Source: Bernardetia sp042180575
GTDB taxonomy: Bacteria; Bacteroidota; Bacteroidia; Cytophagales; Bernardetiaceae
Assembly: GCF_042180575.1 (NCBI RefSeq)
Contig: NZ_CP170094.1
Coordinates: forward strand, 3,906,001 to 3,970,000
Length of the DNA: 64,000 nt
Direction of reading: 5' to 3'
The notes beneath the pieces were generated by a model that saw nothing but the letters and a program-made list of their open reading frames with translations, had not been told where the DNA came from and made no database searches. Position 1 is the first letter of the stretch; the number at the start of each line of letters is the position of its first letter. Below are positions 9,701-17,877 of this stretch, piece after piece. A program made the translations under genes and the position numbers.

Positions 9701-11674
9701 ATTACAAACCAAAAAAGTGCTGAATTACAACTCAAAGAAAAGGTAGATGAGTTAGAAAAAGCACAGCGAAAAATTCAAACCATTCAAAATAAGCTTTCTA
9801 CTACTTTAGAAAAAACAGGGATTGGATTGTGGGAGTTAGACCTAACAACCAACCAACCTTATTGGGATAAACAGACCAAAAGAATGTTTGGGGTTGATGA
9901 GAATGCGAAAATAAATAGTGAGAGTGCAGCTAAAAGAGTCAATGCTGATGATGTTATAAAAGTTAATGAAATGCTTGTAGATTTAATCAAACAAAAAATT
10001 TCACAGTATCATACAATATACAAAACTGTACCTATTAATGGAAAAATTCGTTATCATGAATCAAAAGCTGTATTGATTAAAGATGAAAATGATATACCGA
10101 TTTCTGTTTTTGGGGTAACACAAGATATTACAAAGCAAAAAGAACATGAACAAATCATTGAAAGTCAAAATAAAGATTTAGCTGTTTCTGAACAAGAATT
10201 AAGAAAAGGAATCAGAAAAATGTATCATCTTCAAAGAGATTTAACAAGTCAAAAACAACAGTTAGAACAAATTTTTGATGCTGTTCCTGCTCTGATTTAT
10301 CAATTTAAAAGAGATAAAGAAGGAAGTGTGTCTTTTCCTCTTGTGAGCAAAGGTTCAGAATTGGTTTTGGGAGTTAAATCTGAAGAAATGCTGAATGATG
10401 TTTCAAGCGATATTTTTGAAGCAATACATCCAGAAGATTTATTAGGTTTTCAATCTTCAGTACAAAAATCGACTGATACTATGCAAAAGTGGGAATCTGA
10501 ATTGCGTCTTCTGAAGAATGGAAAAGAAGTGTGGATTCATGCAACCTCTAAGCCAACTCATACAGATGATGGAGGAATTATATGGACAGGAATTATGCAA
10601 AACATTGACCAGTTAAAGAAAACAGAAATTAAAATACAACAACAAAACAAACAACTTCAAGAAACTTTAACCGAATTAAGAGAAACACAATCTCAACTTA
10701 TTCATAATGAAAAAATGACAACACTAGGACAGCTTGTTGCTAGTATTGCTCATGAAATAAATACACCTTTAGGAGCTATTCACTCTTCATCTGCAAGTAT
10801 AGAAAAAATGCTCAAAAGCACTCTTTCAAAGCTTCCTAAAATTATGCGACTTCTATCTGAAAAAGAACTAGAACAATTTAGTTCATTGATAGAAAAATCC
10901 ATTGAAGCGAATATTATTTATTCTTCAAGAGAAAAGAGAAACCTAAAATACAAATTAATTGATGAGTTGGATACCCAAAAAATACCTCAATCTGATAGAA
11001 TAGCTGATGTTTTGGTGGATATTGGAATTGCACAAGAAGAGCAACTTTATGAACACTTCATAAAATTGCCTAATGCCGTACAAATCTTAGAAGCTGCTTA
11101 TCAAATTGCAACTATTGCCAATAGCAATAATACGATACAAATAGCAACAGAAAAAGCATCAAAAATTATTATAACACTCAAAAATTTTTCTCGTCAAGAC
11201 CATACAGGAGAAAAACAAGTTACTAATATTAATGAGAGCCTAGAGAATACTCTGATTTTATATCATAATAAACTTAAATACGGAATTGAGGTAGTCAAGC
11301 AAATGCAAGACTTACCTTTAATAAATGCCTATGAAGATGAATTAGCACAAGTTTGGACAAACCTACTCCACAATGCCATTCAAGCGATTGATATGAGTAG
11401 AAATAAAAAAGGTAAAGTTTATCTCACTACTAAAAGACAAGAAAATACTATTTTAGTAGTTATAAAAGATACAGGACAAGGAATTTCTGATGAAATTCAG
11501 CAAAAAATATTTGATGCTTTCTTTACTACCAAACCAGCAGGAGAAGGAAGTGGGCTAGGACTTAATATTGTCAGAAAAATTGTAGAAAAACATAATGGCA
11601 AAATTTGGTTCGAAACTGAAAATATAGGTGAAAATACAGGAACTACTTTTTTCGTAGAATTACCAATTCAATAA
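6755..11674 (+). CDS. Giant soluble PAS (x9) sensor histidine kinase
   Basis: 1639-aa paralogue of the kinase 50 bp upstream; both start MNYLKKEFY-ILKSDEEFFDF. Nine PAS domains are visible: two N-terminal, six repeated modules (three of the IGTWE...FENGKC type, then three of the LEKTGIGLWEL type), and the final IFDAVPALIYQFKR domain. The module count differs from the neighbour (6 against 5), consistent with gain or loss of whole modules by recombination. HisKA H1333 (IAHEINTPLGAIHSS) and HATPase_c motifs (NLLHNAIQAI, DTGQGIS, GEGSGLGL) are intact. No transmembrane helix and no receiver domain. The short gap to the previous gene suggests co-transcription, and a strong hairpin follows the stop. 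Confidence 0.93.
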   Translation: MNYLKKEFYKILKSDEEFFDFIQMNAFDGVWFWNLEKSDDKWINPNFCNLLGYKYQELQGNQIQKIVHQEDQAKIQEVFNKYLKNTQSVHEDEIRFVHKEGKVFWLKLKALVFGKKESQNHRVVITHTNITQQHKQEEQLEKTLERYESMLNNHSLFIIQTDLLGNYSYVNNHFCERLNLKRDDIIGKSAISIIIQEDHQKCRDAVYECFANPNQSAFVQLRKPIFDEKTNQTTKKIIYTDWEYRAILDKQGNIKEIQCVGIEVTDKILAQQAFQEKAKELEVSEEELRLNLEQLQETQYEVIHTQKLLEACNEAAQIGVWELNLMNYSTKWDKVIKDIHEVEDDFVSDAQNGILFYKEGYSRETITRIFTNALEEGIPFDEQLQIITAKGNEKWIRTIGIPTFENGKCIEMYGTFQDITEKKERELEVKEKVEELETTQSQLIHTQKLLDASNEAAQIGTWEVELNNLNVKWNKVTKQIHEVEDSFVVDTQNAINFFKAGYSRQIITRAFTKAVEEGISYDEQLKLITAKGNEIWVRTIGIPTFKNGKCVEIYGTIQNIDKQKRNKINLQQKLEELEVSQRHLLSTSKLLETCNASATIGTWNYDVNTKDIIWDLIVHNIYELPIDIELDTPAKINFFKKGHSREKVIKILQEAREDGIPFDEELELINFRGKHKWVRIIGLPQMENGRCVELYGTFQDITKQKQAELQFKEKVNELENAQQEIQKIQNKLSTTLEKTGIGLWEIDLQKNEIYWDNQLRKMLGATDLPEGALSRTNKFNYINEEDGKRINKHLNDFISGKVTSYHMVYQTIPIQGVIKFHESKAILIKDVTETPISILGITQDITYQKNAELQLKEKVNELENVQQEVQVIQNKLSITLEKTGVGLWELNLKTGKTEWDDQCYTIFHETKEEFAPERWQEKIHPEDLGYFFKNLEEISTSQSSILDIKSKMNHNNKMYYYHIKGVLIEERNEKVIIGTVLDITNQKSAELQLKEKVDELEKAQRKIQTIQNKLSTTLEKTGIGLWELDLTTNQPYWDKQTKRMFGVDENAKINSESAAKRVNADDVIKVNEMLVDLIKQKISQYHTIYKTVPINGKIRYHESKAVLIKDENDIPISVFGVTQDITKQKEHEQIIESQNKDLAVSEQELRKGIRKMYHLQRDLTSQKQQLEQIFDAVPALIYQFKRDKEGSVSFPLVSKGSELVLGVKSEEMLNDVSSDIFEAIHPEDLLGFQSSVQKSTDTMQKWESELRLLKNGKEVWIHATSKPTHTDDGGIIWTGIMQNIDQLKKTEIKIQQQNKQLQETLTELRETQSQLIHNEKMTTLGQLVASIAHEINTPLGAIHSSSASIEKMLKSTLSKLPKIMRLLSEKELEQFSSLIEKSIEANIIYSSREKRNLKYKLIDELDTQKIPQSDRIADVLVDIGIAQEEQLYEHFIKLPNAVQILEAAYQIATIANSNNTIQIATEKASKIIITLKNFSRQDHTGEKQVTNINESLENTLILYHNKLKYGIEVVKQMQDLPLINAYEDELAQVWTNLLHNAIQAIDMSRNKKGKVYLTTKRQENTILVVIKDTGQGISDEIQQKIFDAFFTTKPAGEGSGLGLNIVRKIVEKHNGKIWFETENIGENTGTTFFVELPIQ

Positions 11675-11688
11675 TTTTTACCATAGAA

Positions 11689-11721
11689 AAACCCTAAGGA
11701 CCTTGAAGACCCTTAGGGTTT
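11689..11721. terminator. Bidirectional terminator between convergent genes
   Basis: Perfect 11-bp arms (AAACCCTAAGG at 11689-11699, CCTTAGGGTTT at 11711-11721), lying between the ends of the kinase (+) and the E2 gene (-). A related palindrome recurs at 13974-14008. Confidence 0.75.
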
Positions 11722-11727
11722 AATATT

Positions 11728-11749
11728 GTTGGTGTCTTGACCAACGACT
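11728..11749. repeat. GTTGGTGTC-type intergenic palindrome
   Basis: GTTGGT-gtcttg-ACCAAC followed by GACT. One of several copies of a short palindrome family also seen at 13588-13611, 18337-18370 and 55244-55267. Confidence 0.45.
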
Positions 11750-11756
11750 TATTAGT

Positions 11757-13313
11757 TTAAACTCCCAAAAGTAATCTTGAAGGGTCTTCTATAAGTTCTT
11801 TGATTCTGTAAAGGAAGGTTACAGATTCTTTTCCATCTACAATTCTGTGGTCATACGAAAGAGCAACATACATAATCGGACGAATTTCTACTTTTCCATC
11901 AATCGCAACAGGACGCTGGACAATATTATGAAGTCCTAAAATAGCTGATTGAGGAGCATTGATAATTGGAGTAGAAAGCATAGAACCAAAAATACCACCA
12001 TTTGTAATAGTAAAAGTTCCACCAGTCATCTCATCAATCGTCAGTTTGCCATCTCTCGCTTTTACAGCCAAACGAACTACTTCTTTTTCTACTCCTGCAA
12101 ATGAAAGTTGCTCTGCATTACGAATAACAGGAACAACCAAACCACGAGGAGAAGAAACTGCTATCGAAACGTCAGCATAATTATGATATAAGATCTCATC
12201 ATCTTTTTCGCCTGTAATTTGAGCATTTACACCTGGAATTTCCATAAGTGCCATTGTTACAGCTTTTGTAAAGAAAGACATAAAACCTAAACCAATTTCG
12301 TGTGTTTCTTTAAATTTATCTTTATATTTTTTACGCATTTCCATAACAGCCGACATATCTACTTCATTAAAAGTAGTAAGCATTGCCGTTTGATTTTTGG
12401 CAGCGACCAAACGTTTTGCAATCGTCTTGCGAAGTGAAGACATACGTTCTGTATTTGTACTACGGTCGCCTTGAGTAGAATTTCCAGAAGATGCAGGTGC
12501 TTTGTTATCTTTCTTAGAGGAAGATGGTGCTTTTGGTTGAGAAGCTGACTTTTGAGCATTTTGAGCATCTTCTTTTGTTATTCTTCCATCTCTTCCTGTT
12601 CCTTTTACATCTTTGGCATCAATTCCTTTTTCAGCTAATAATTTTGCTGCTGCTGGAGAAGCATGTCCTGTTGCATAACTAGAATCTGAACTAGAGTACG
12701 TTTCATTAGTTGAGCTACTTGTTTCTGTTTTAGAGCTAGAAGAATCCGAACTAGAAGAACCATTTCCACCTACTTCAATTTTGGCAAAATCATCTCCAAT
12801 AGCAAGTGTAGTACCTGCTTCTACCATGTGAAATACTTTTCCAGCTTTTTCAGCAGGAACTTCAAAGTTTGCTTTATCAGATTCTAATTCACAGATTGGG
12901 TCATCTAATTCTACTTCTTCGCCATCTTCTACAAGCCAGTTTGCCAAGACTACTTCTGAAATAGATTCGCCTACTGTCGGAATTTTCATAATATAATCTT
13001 CTGCTTTTTGAGAAGAATCTTCTTTTTTCTCTGATTTGTTTTCTGTCTTAGTTTCTTTTTGTGGTTCGTTTCCATTTTCTCCTTCTTCAATAACACAAAG
13101 AAGTGCGCCTATTTCTAAAGTATCACCAGCTTCTGCTTTGAATCTTATGATTCCGTCAGCTTCAGCAGGAACTTCAAAAGTTGCTTTGTCAGATTCTAAT
13201 TCACAGATAAGGTCATCCATTTCTACGTGGTCACCATCTTCTACAAGCCAGTTTGCGATGACTACTTCTGTGATAGATTCGCCAACGGTAGGTATTTTCA
13301 TTTCTTTTGCCAT
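11757..13313 (-). CDS. sucB: 2-oxoglutarate dehydrogenase E2 (dihydrolipoyl succinyltransferase)
   Basis: 518-aa E2 core enzyme of an alpha-keto acid dehydrogenase complex; transfers the succinyl group from lipoyl-lysine to CoA in the TCA cycle. Two N-terminal lipoyl domains are visible, each with ELESDKA/N at the lipoylated lysine (K43 and K147), linked by Lys/Glu/Ser-rich flexible segments. A peripheral subunit-binding domain follows (ASPAAAKLLAEKGID...GTGRDGRITKEDA), then the acyltransferase domain (about 290-518) with catalytic H489 and D493 in SYDHRIVDG. The end KESVTFLYRIKELIEDPSRLLL is the SucB type rather than pyruvate E2. Two lipoyl domains is unusual for SucB, which normally has one. 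E1 (sucA) is not in the window. The ATG start gives a complete first lipoyl domain. A branched-chain or pyruvate E2 is less likely. Confidence 0.88.
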   Translation of the reverse strand: MAKEMKIPTVGESITEVVIANWLVEDGDHVEMDDLICELESDKATFEVPAEADGIIRFKAEAGDTLEIGALLCVIEEGENGNEPQKETKTENKSEKKEDSSQKAEDYIMKIPTVGESISEVVLANWLVEDGEEVELDDPICELESDKANFEVPAEKAGKVFHMVEAGTTLAIGDDFAKIEVGGNGSSSSDSSSSKTETSSSTNETYSSSDSSYATGHASPAAAKLLAEKGIDAKDVKGTGRDGRITKEDAQNAQKSASQPKAPSSSKKDNKAPASSGNSTQGDRSTNTERMSSLRKTIAKRLVAAKNQTAMLTTFNEVDMSAVMEMRKKYKDKFKETHEIGLGFMSFFTKAVTMALMEIPGVNAQITGEKDDEILYHNYADVSIAVSSPRGLVVPVIRNAEQLSFAGVEKEVVRLAVKARDGKLTIDEMTGGTFTITNGGIFGSMLSTPIINAPQSAILGLHNIVQRPVAIDGKVEIRPIMYVALSYDHRIVDGKESVTFLYRIKELIEDPSRLLLGV

Positions 13314-13626
13314 ATCGTATTAGGAGTTTTGTCGTTACGGTTTTTTGGTTGTTTTCTTAGGTTTATTAAGAATTTATTGTATAAAATCCAAAATAGACTA
13401 CAATAGTTTAAATATACTTCAAAAATACTAAAAAATTGTGATAAATGATAAGACTTCTGTTTTGACTTTTGTATTAGATAAATCTGCAAAATAATAGTTT
13501 ATATTATACCATTTATTTTTTTGTAAATTTGTATTCTTATTTCGCTGTTGCTTATCAAGACATAAGCAACAGTATAAAAAAAACGCCGTTGTTGGTGTCG
13601 CCACCAACGACACATAAAATCACAAA
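13314..13626. other. Divergent intergenic region with two hairpins
   Basis: 313 bp between divergent sucB (-) and gldC (+). It holds an 11-bp perfect hairpin (CTGTTGCTTAT / ATAAGCAACAG, 13545-13572) and a GTTGTTGGTG palindrome (13588-13611). A TAAATTTG at 13524-13531 matches the Bacteroidota -7 consensus on the + strand and TATTTTTG (complement of 13420-13427) on the - strand; neither has a clear -33 TTTG at normal spacing. No convincing gene. Confidence 0.5.
13588..13611. repeat. GTTGGTGTC-type intergenic palindrome
   Basis: GTTGTTGGTG (13588-13597) pairs with CACCAACGAC (13602-13611) across a 4-nt loop with one G-U pair; it sits 15 bp before gldC. Same family as the copies at 11728, 18337 and 55244. 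Confidence 0.5.
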
Positions 13627-13968
13627 ATGAAACAATCTGAAATCCGTTTTAGTATAGAATTAGATGATAAAAATCTACCCGAAAAAATATTTTGGAAAGC
13701 GACTGATAGTGGACAACAACTTGAAGAAGCAAAGGCAATCGCTTTGGCTATTTGGGATGGACACGAAAAAAACTGCCTTCGTTTAGATCTTTGGACAAAA
13801 GACATGCCTGTCGAAGAAATGAAAGGTTTTAGTATCAATATTTTGGGTGGAATGGCAGATACTCTTCTTAGAGCTACCAATGATGAATATATGGCACAAG
13901 AAATTCATCAACTTTGTGAAAAACTAGCTTTATATTTGAAAGAAAGCCAACAAAATACAGAAAAGTAA
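13627..13968 (+). CDS. gldC: Gliding motility protein GldC
   Basis: 113-aa small soluble protein matching the GldC family in length and in its conserved core: a Glu/Asp-rich strand start (IRFSIELDDKNLPEKIFWKA), the signature LRLDLWTKDMPVEEMK, and the C-terminal helical segment MADTLLRATNDEYMAQEIHQLCEKLA. GldC supports gliding in Flavobacterium johnsoniae but its biochemical role is unclear; it lacks a signal peptide here and should be cytoplasmic. It stands alone, without gldB or other gld genes. Divergent from sucB, and followed by a strong palindrome that probably separates it from the nuclease/ATPase gene downstream. Confidence 0.9.
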   Translation: MKQSEIRFSIELDDKNLPEKIFWKATDSGQQLEEAKAIALAIWDGHEKNCLRLDLWTKDMPVEEMKGFSINILGGMADTLLRATNDEYMAQEIHQLCEKLALYLKESQQNTEK

Positions 13969-13973
13969 ATTTT

Positions 13974-14008
13974 AAACCCTAAGGGTTTTCAGAAACCCTT
14001 TAGGGTTT
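13974..14008 (+). terminator. Hairpin after gldC
   Basis: AAACCCTAAGGGTTT (13974-13988) faces AAACCCTTTAGGGTTT (13993-14008): each half is itself palindromic and together they form a long hairpin with a 1-nt bulge. It lies 5 bp after gldC and 18 bp before the next start, and shares its core with the palindrome at 11689. Confidence 0.5.
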
Positions 14009-14025
14009 GAGAAGCCAAGAATTTT

Positions 14026-16131
14026 ATGATTTCAGTACGAAAAAATCCAAATGATGTTCCAGCTATTTTACAATCTCCAGAGACTGAAAAAGTTATTCAG
14101 ACACTTTTGGAGATAGGAAAGTTTGTGGGTTATCCACGTTTGGATATTTTGATGCACGAAGATGTTTTGGGAAAACTTCTTGAAATTCATTATCATAAAT
14201 GTGCTTTTTGTGAAGTAGGTATTTCTATTGAAGAATCGACGGCTTTTTTGACGCATTATCGTTCGCCAGAGCTTTATTATTGGCTTATTTATGAATGGAC
14301 AAATCTTTTGCCTGTTTGTGAAGAATGCAAACTCTACGAAGACAGTCAGTTTCCGATAATGAATAAGCACAAACGAGTAAAAACTCCTCCAGAAGATAGA
14401 ACACTTTGGCGTGCTGATTCGGATATTCATTTGGCAGAAGACCCACTTATTATTAACCCTGAACTAGACGTTCCAGAAAAATATCTTGCCATTGATAGAG
14501 ATGGGAATCTGCAACCAATCAAAAGAAATTTGCGTGCAGCTTCTACCATTACAGCCTATAAAATAAATATGGGGTCTTCGGCAGTAGCTCGTCATCGTCT
14601 TATTCGTGAGATTACTCAAAAACTGTATGAAGCTGCTACGAGCCTTTTAGAAGAAACTGTTCGTTATCCAGCTCCATATCCTCTCCTTCAAAAGTATTTT
14701 GAACCTATCCTAACAGAGCTTAATGCGATGGCTGCACAGCGAACTCCTCATGCTATGTTGGGAAAAAACATGCTCTTTAATTTTGAGTATTTTTTTATTA
14801 ATGAGTGTGAAGATTTTGAGATTTTACGTGTATTGGAGCAAGTACAAGTGCATTTTATCGAAACGATTACTCCTTTTCTGGCTATTGATTTTCCAGAAGA
14901 ACAGCGAGCTAGTGAAGATAATACACTTATTTTAGAATCCATGTTTATCAAAAATATACGTTGCTTTGATAAACTTTCTATTGATTTGCCTCATATTCAT
15001 ACAAAAGAAAATATTACGCTAATTGTAGGAACAAACGGAACAGGAAAATCGACTATTCTTCAACTTATTGCGCTTGGGCTTTCTAATATTCCCAAACCTC
15101 CTCTGAATTATGGATGGGAAAATATTGTTCATGGAAATAAAGATGCAGGACATTTAGTGCTACGTTTGCAAGGATTTGGGGAAGAAGTAAATATTAAATT
15201 CAAAATTGATAGAAATGGTGTGATGAATACTGGAAGTCATCGCCGTTATTTTGAAATGATACGAGCAAATTTATTGATTTTGGGATATAGCACAGGAAAA
15301 CGAGGACTTCGAAATTATGATTTTCAGCATCGTACATTTGCGCCTATTGCATCTTTGTTTGGAGAAAATGGTTTCTTGAAAAGTGAAGATGACCATAGTA
15401 CTTATTCTTATATAGAGAATAATATTGAACCTATTCGAAAAATAGTCAATCGCTTGCTTGCACCCTCTCAAAAAATTGCAGAAAATGAACAAGATGAAAA
15501 ATTAGAACAAGGACTTTTAGGGCTAAATAAAGATGGAGATTTTATCTTTCAGACTTCGGCTGGAGAAGCTCTTATTTCTGCTATGTCAGATGGTTTTCAG
15601 ACTGTTTTTAGTTGGATTTTGGATTTATGTGTACGAGCTATTCAGCATCCTTTTGATTTAGAACACCCAGAAAGTATTCAAGCCATTGTTTTGATTGATG
15701 AAATTGATGTTCATTTAAGTCCTAATTTACAGCGTACACTCATTCCTCGTCTTTCAGAAGTATTTCCGAATACACAGTTTTTGATAGGAACACAAAGTCC
15801 GTTTATGATTCAATCTATGGCAGCTAATAATGTTATTTCTTTAGAATGGGAAGATGAGCGCATTATTGCTCATCCTCTGTTGATGGAAGGAATGCCTTGG
15901 GCTTGGACAATCAGTGAAATTTTGGCTCGCTTATTAGGAAATGTAACAGAAATATCTCCCATTATGGATGATTATCTGACCGAATTATCACAAGCTATTG
16001 GACAAAATGACAAACTCTATGCAGAGCAGTTATATCTAAAAATAAAAAATGCGCTCCCCAAACTAAGTCCGTATCACGATTATTTAGAAATAATAGCAAA
16101 AGACTATTTTACAGTTACCAGTAAGAAGTAA
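14026..16131 (+). CDS. Fused HNH nuclease-ATPase (single-chain Septu-like protein)
   Basis: 701-aa protein with two parts. Residues about 40-130 form an HNH/zinc-finger nuclease of the TIGR02646 (PtuB-like) type: C59-x2-C62 (KCAFCE), H77 in THYRSPE, a YWLIYEWTNLLPVCEEC block with N93 and C98-x2-C101. Residues about 310-640 form an ABC/AAA-type ATPase like PtuA/OLD: Walker A G335-S342 (GTNGTGKS, K341), a SDGFQTVFSW signature region, Walker B LIDEID (D558, E559), then LIGTQSPFMIQSM. In known Septu systems PtuA and PtuB are separate proteins that degrade phage nucleic acid; here both activities appear in one chain with the nuclease first. A role in anti-phage defence is inferred. No reverse transcriptase is near, so it is not a retron effector as in Ec78. 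Confidence 0.85.
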   Translation: MISVRKNPNDVPAILQSPETEKVIQTLLEIGKFVGYPRLDILMHEDVLGKLLEIHYHKCAFCEVGISIEESTAFLTHYRSPELYYWLIYEWTNLLPVCEECKLYEDSQFPIMNKHKRVKTPPEDRTLWRADSDIHLAEDPLIINPELDVPEKYLAIDRDGNLQPIKRNLRAASTITAYKINMGSSAVARHRLIREITQKLYEAATSLLEETVRYPAPYPLLQKYFEPILTELNAMAAQRTPHAMLGKNMLFNFEYFFINECEDFEILRVLEQVQVHFIETITPFLAIDFPEEQRASEDNTLILESMFIKNIRCFDKLSIDLPHIHTKENITLIVGTNGTGKSTILQLIALGLSNIPKPPLNYGWENIVHGNKDAGHLVLRLQGFGEEVNIKFKIDRNGVMNTGSHRRYFEMIRANLLILGYSTGKRGLRNYDFQHRTFAPIASLFGENGFLKSEDDHSTYSYIENNIEPIRKIVNRLLAPSQKIAENEQDEKLEQGLLGLNKDGDFIFQTSAGEALISAMSDGFQTVFSWILDLCVRAIQHPFDLEHPESIQAIVLIDEIDVHLSPNLQRTLIPRLSEVFPNTQFLIGTQSPFMIQSMAANNVISLEWEDERIIAHPLLMEGMPWAWTISEILARLLGNVTEISPIMDDYLTELSQAIGQNDKLYAEQLYLKIKNALPKLSPYHDYLEIIAKDYFTVTSKK

Positions 16132-16182
16132 TTGGTTATCAATAAAAAGGCGAATTACTAAATTTAGCTTCGCCAAAATATT

Positions 16183-16359
16183 TTAATAAAGATATTCTTT
16201 CTTGTTTAATAAATAGCTTTCGTTTACCCAAAGGATTGCACGATGCTCGTCATCAAATTTACGAATCCATTTGAATCCTTTTTCTTTAAGTTGTTTTTTG
16301 TTTTTTGCAAAAAATGCAGTTATTTTTCCTTTTTGTTCTTGAGTGGCAATAAAAATCAT
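16183..16359 (-). CDS. Small hypothetical protein (58 aa)
   Basis: A complete short frame starting ATG at 16359 encodes a basic, aromatic 58-aa protein (MIFIATQEQKGKITAFF...KGFKWIRKFDDEHRAILWVNESYL...). Its amino-acid composition looks like real coding sequence and no other gene covers the stretch. No family recognised. It lies convergent to the fused nuclease/ATPase gene. Confidence 0.45.
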   Translation of the reverse strand: MIFIATQEQKGKITAFFAKNKKQLKEKGFKWIRKFDDEHRAILWVNESYLLNKKEYLY

Positions 16360-16678
16360 TGAATTAGTGTTTAAAAAAATTGAAGCACAAATGAGTAAGT
16401 GGTATTTTGTATTACTTTTGATAATTAGGCATAATTAAATTTTGTACTCTAAAAAATGTATCTATAAAGTAATTACTTCTTACTTTTGTCAGTTAAGTTA
16501 CCAACAAAGTCAATATACGAAATTTTATTTGTTTTTGCAAGTTATAACCAAATTAAATTCTTATTAATTTGTAATTAACGTTTTTTGTTTTTTCAAAAAC
16601 AATTCTTTTTTATTATTTTTATTTTCAAAAACAATTCTTTTCATATCGCCTTACAAAACCTCAAATTCCCTATTTTCT
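16360..16678. other. AT-rich intergenic region with 20-bp direct repeat
   Basis: No gene seen. TTTTCAAAAACAATTCTTTT occurs twice (16590-16609 and 16622-16641), 32 bp apart by start, just upstream of the CapA-like gene; possibly a regulatory repeat or simple-sequence drift. Confidence 0.35.
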
Positions 16679-17863
16679 ATGCAAATCAAAAAACTTCTTT
16701 TTTTCGTTTTTCTTCTTCCTGCCATTAGTATTTCTCATTTTAGTTGTAGCCAAACAGATTACAAAGCTACTCTGAATGAAACTAACGATTCTTTAGCTCT
16801 TATTAATAACTTAACAGACTCTTTAAAGTTAAAATTAAATGATAGTACGTTTTCTTCTGTGAAAGATAATTCTACCAAAAAACAAACTCTACAAATTATT
16901 GGAGTAGGCGATATGATGTTTGGAACAAATTTTCCTTCTGTTGCACATTTGCCACCCAATGATGGAAAAGACTTGATTTCAGATGTAGATTCATTATTAC
17001 AAAGTGCAGATATTACTTTTGGAAACTTGGAAGGTGTAGTTTTGGATAAAGGAGGACAAGTAAAACACTGTTCGAATCCTGCTGTTTGTTATGCCTTCAG
17101 AATGCCCGAAAAATTAGTAGAAGGTGTTTTGAAACAAGGAGGCTTTGATGTAGTCAGTATTGCAAACAATCATGTAGGAGATTTTGGAAATTCAGGCAGG
17201 GAAAATGGTAAAAAATTCTTAGAAAGTATTGATGTAGAATATGCTGGCTTGGTTTCTTGTCCTTATACAATGTTCGAAAAAGAAGGTGTAAAATATGGTT
17301 TTGCAGCCTTTGCTCCAAATTCTGGCACAATGGATATTAGAGATATAAAGGCAGCCGAAGCGATTGTTAGAAAACTAAATGATTCTTGTGATGTAGTAAT
17401 TGTGTCTTTTCATGGAGGAGCAGAAGGCAGAAGCAAACAACACATTACACGCAAAACAGAAACTTTTTATGGAGAAAATAGAGGAAATGTATATGCGTTT
17501 TCTCACGCCATGATTGATGCAGGTGCAGATATTATTTTCGGACACGGACCTCATGTTACTCGTGCTATGGAAGTTTATAAAAATAGATTTATTGCGTATA
17601 GTTTGGGTAATTTTTGTACGTATGACCGTTTTAGTTTGCGTGGAGAAAGTGGGCTTGCTCCGATTGTAAACTTAAAAGTTGATAATGAAGGCAAATTTAT
17701 TTCTGGTCAGATTACACCAATTATTCAGCTTGGAAGAGGTGGAGTTACGCTTGACAAACAGAAAAAAGTAATTCCAATCATTCAAAACCTCAACAAAACA
17801 GATATTCCAGAAGGAATTATTGAAATTACAGATAGTGGAGAAATTTTGATAAAAGAGAAGTAA
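16679..17863 (+). CDS. CapA-family lipoprotein (metallophosphatase fold)
   Basis: 394 aa. The N-terminus (KKLLFFVFLLPAISISHFSCS) is a lipoprotein-type signal with Cys23, followed by a Ser/Thr/Asn-rich linker. From about residue 75 it matches the CapA/PgsA family: GVGDMMFGTN, SADITFGNLEGVV, VVSIANNHVGDFG, VIVSFHGGAE and GADIIFGHGPHVTRAMEVYKN-FIAYSLGNF, carrying the metal-binding D, N and H residues of the calcineurin-like fold. CapA proteins are linked to poly-gamma-glutamate or capsule handling, but many members stand alone with unknown substrates, as here. Predicted to be membrane-anchored outside the cytoplasm. Confidence 0.87.
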   Translation: MQIKKLLFFVFLLPAISISHFSCSQTDYKATLNETNDSLALINNLTDSLKLKLNDSTFSSVKDNSTKKQTLQIIGVGDMMFGTNFPSVAHLPPNDGKDLISDVDSLLQSADITFGNLEGVVLDKGGQVKHCSNPAVCYAFRMPEKLVEGVLKQGGFDVVSIANNHVGDFGNSGRENGKKFLESIDVEYAGLVSCPYTMFEKEGVKYGFAAFAPNSGTMDIRDIKAAEAIVRKLNDSCDVVIVSFHGGAEGRSKQHITRKTETFYGENRGNVYAFSHAMIDAGADIIFGHGPHVTRAMEVYKNRFIAYSLGNFCTYDRFSLRGESGLAPIVNLKVDNEGKFISGQITPIIQLGRGGVTLDKQKKVIPIIQNLNKTDIPEGIIEITDSGEILIKEK

Positions 17864-17877
17864 AAAAAGATAATATT

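Noticed and set aside
13036..13323. 95-codon + strand frame over sucB
   Set aside because: It is antisense to the two lipoyl domains and linker of sucB, with Ser/Pro-rich composition typical of a shadow.
14026..16131. Retron effector (Ec78-type PtuAB)
   Set aside because: No reverse transcriptase or retron ncRNA was found near this locus or near 39670.
17065..17085. tRNA-like TTCGAATCC sequence
   Set aside because: It lies in frame in the capA-like gene and no acceptor or anticodon stem can be drawn.
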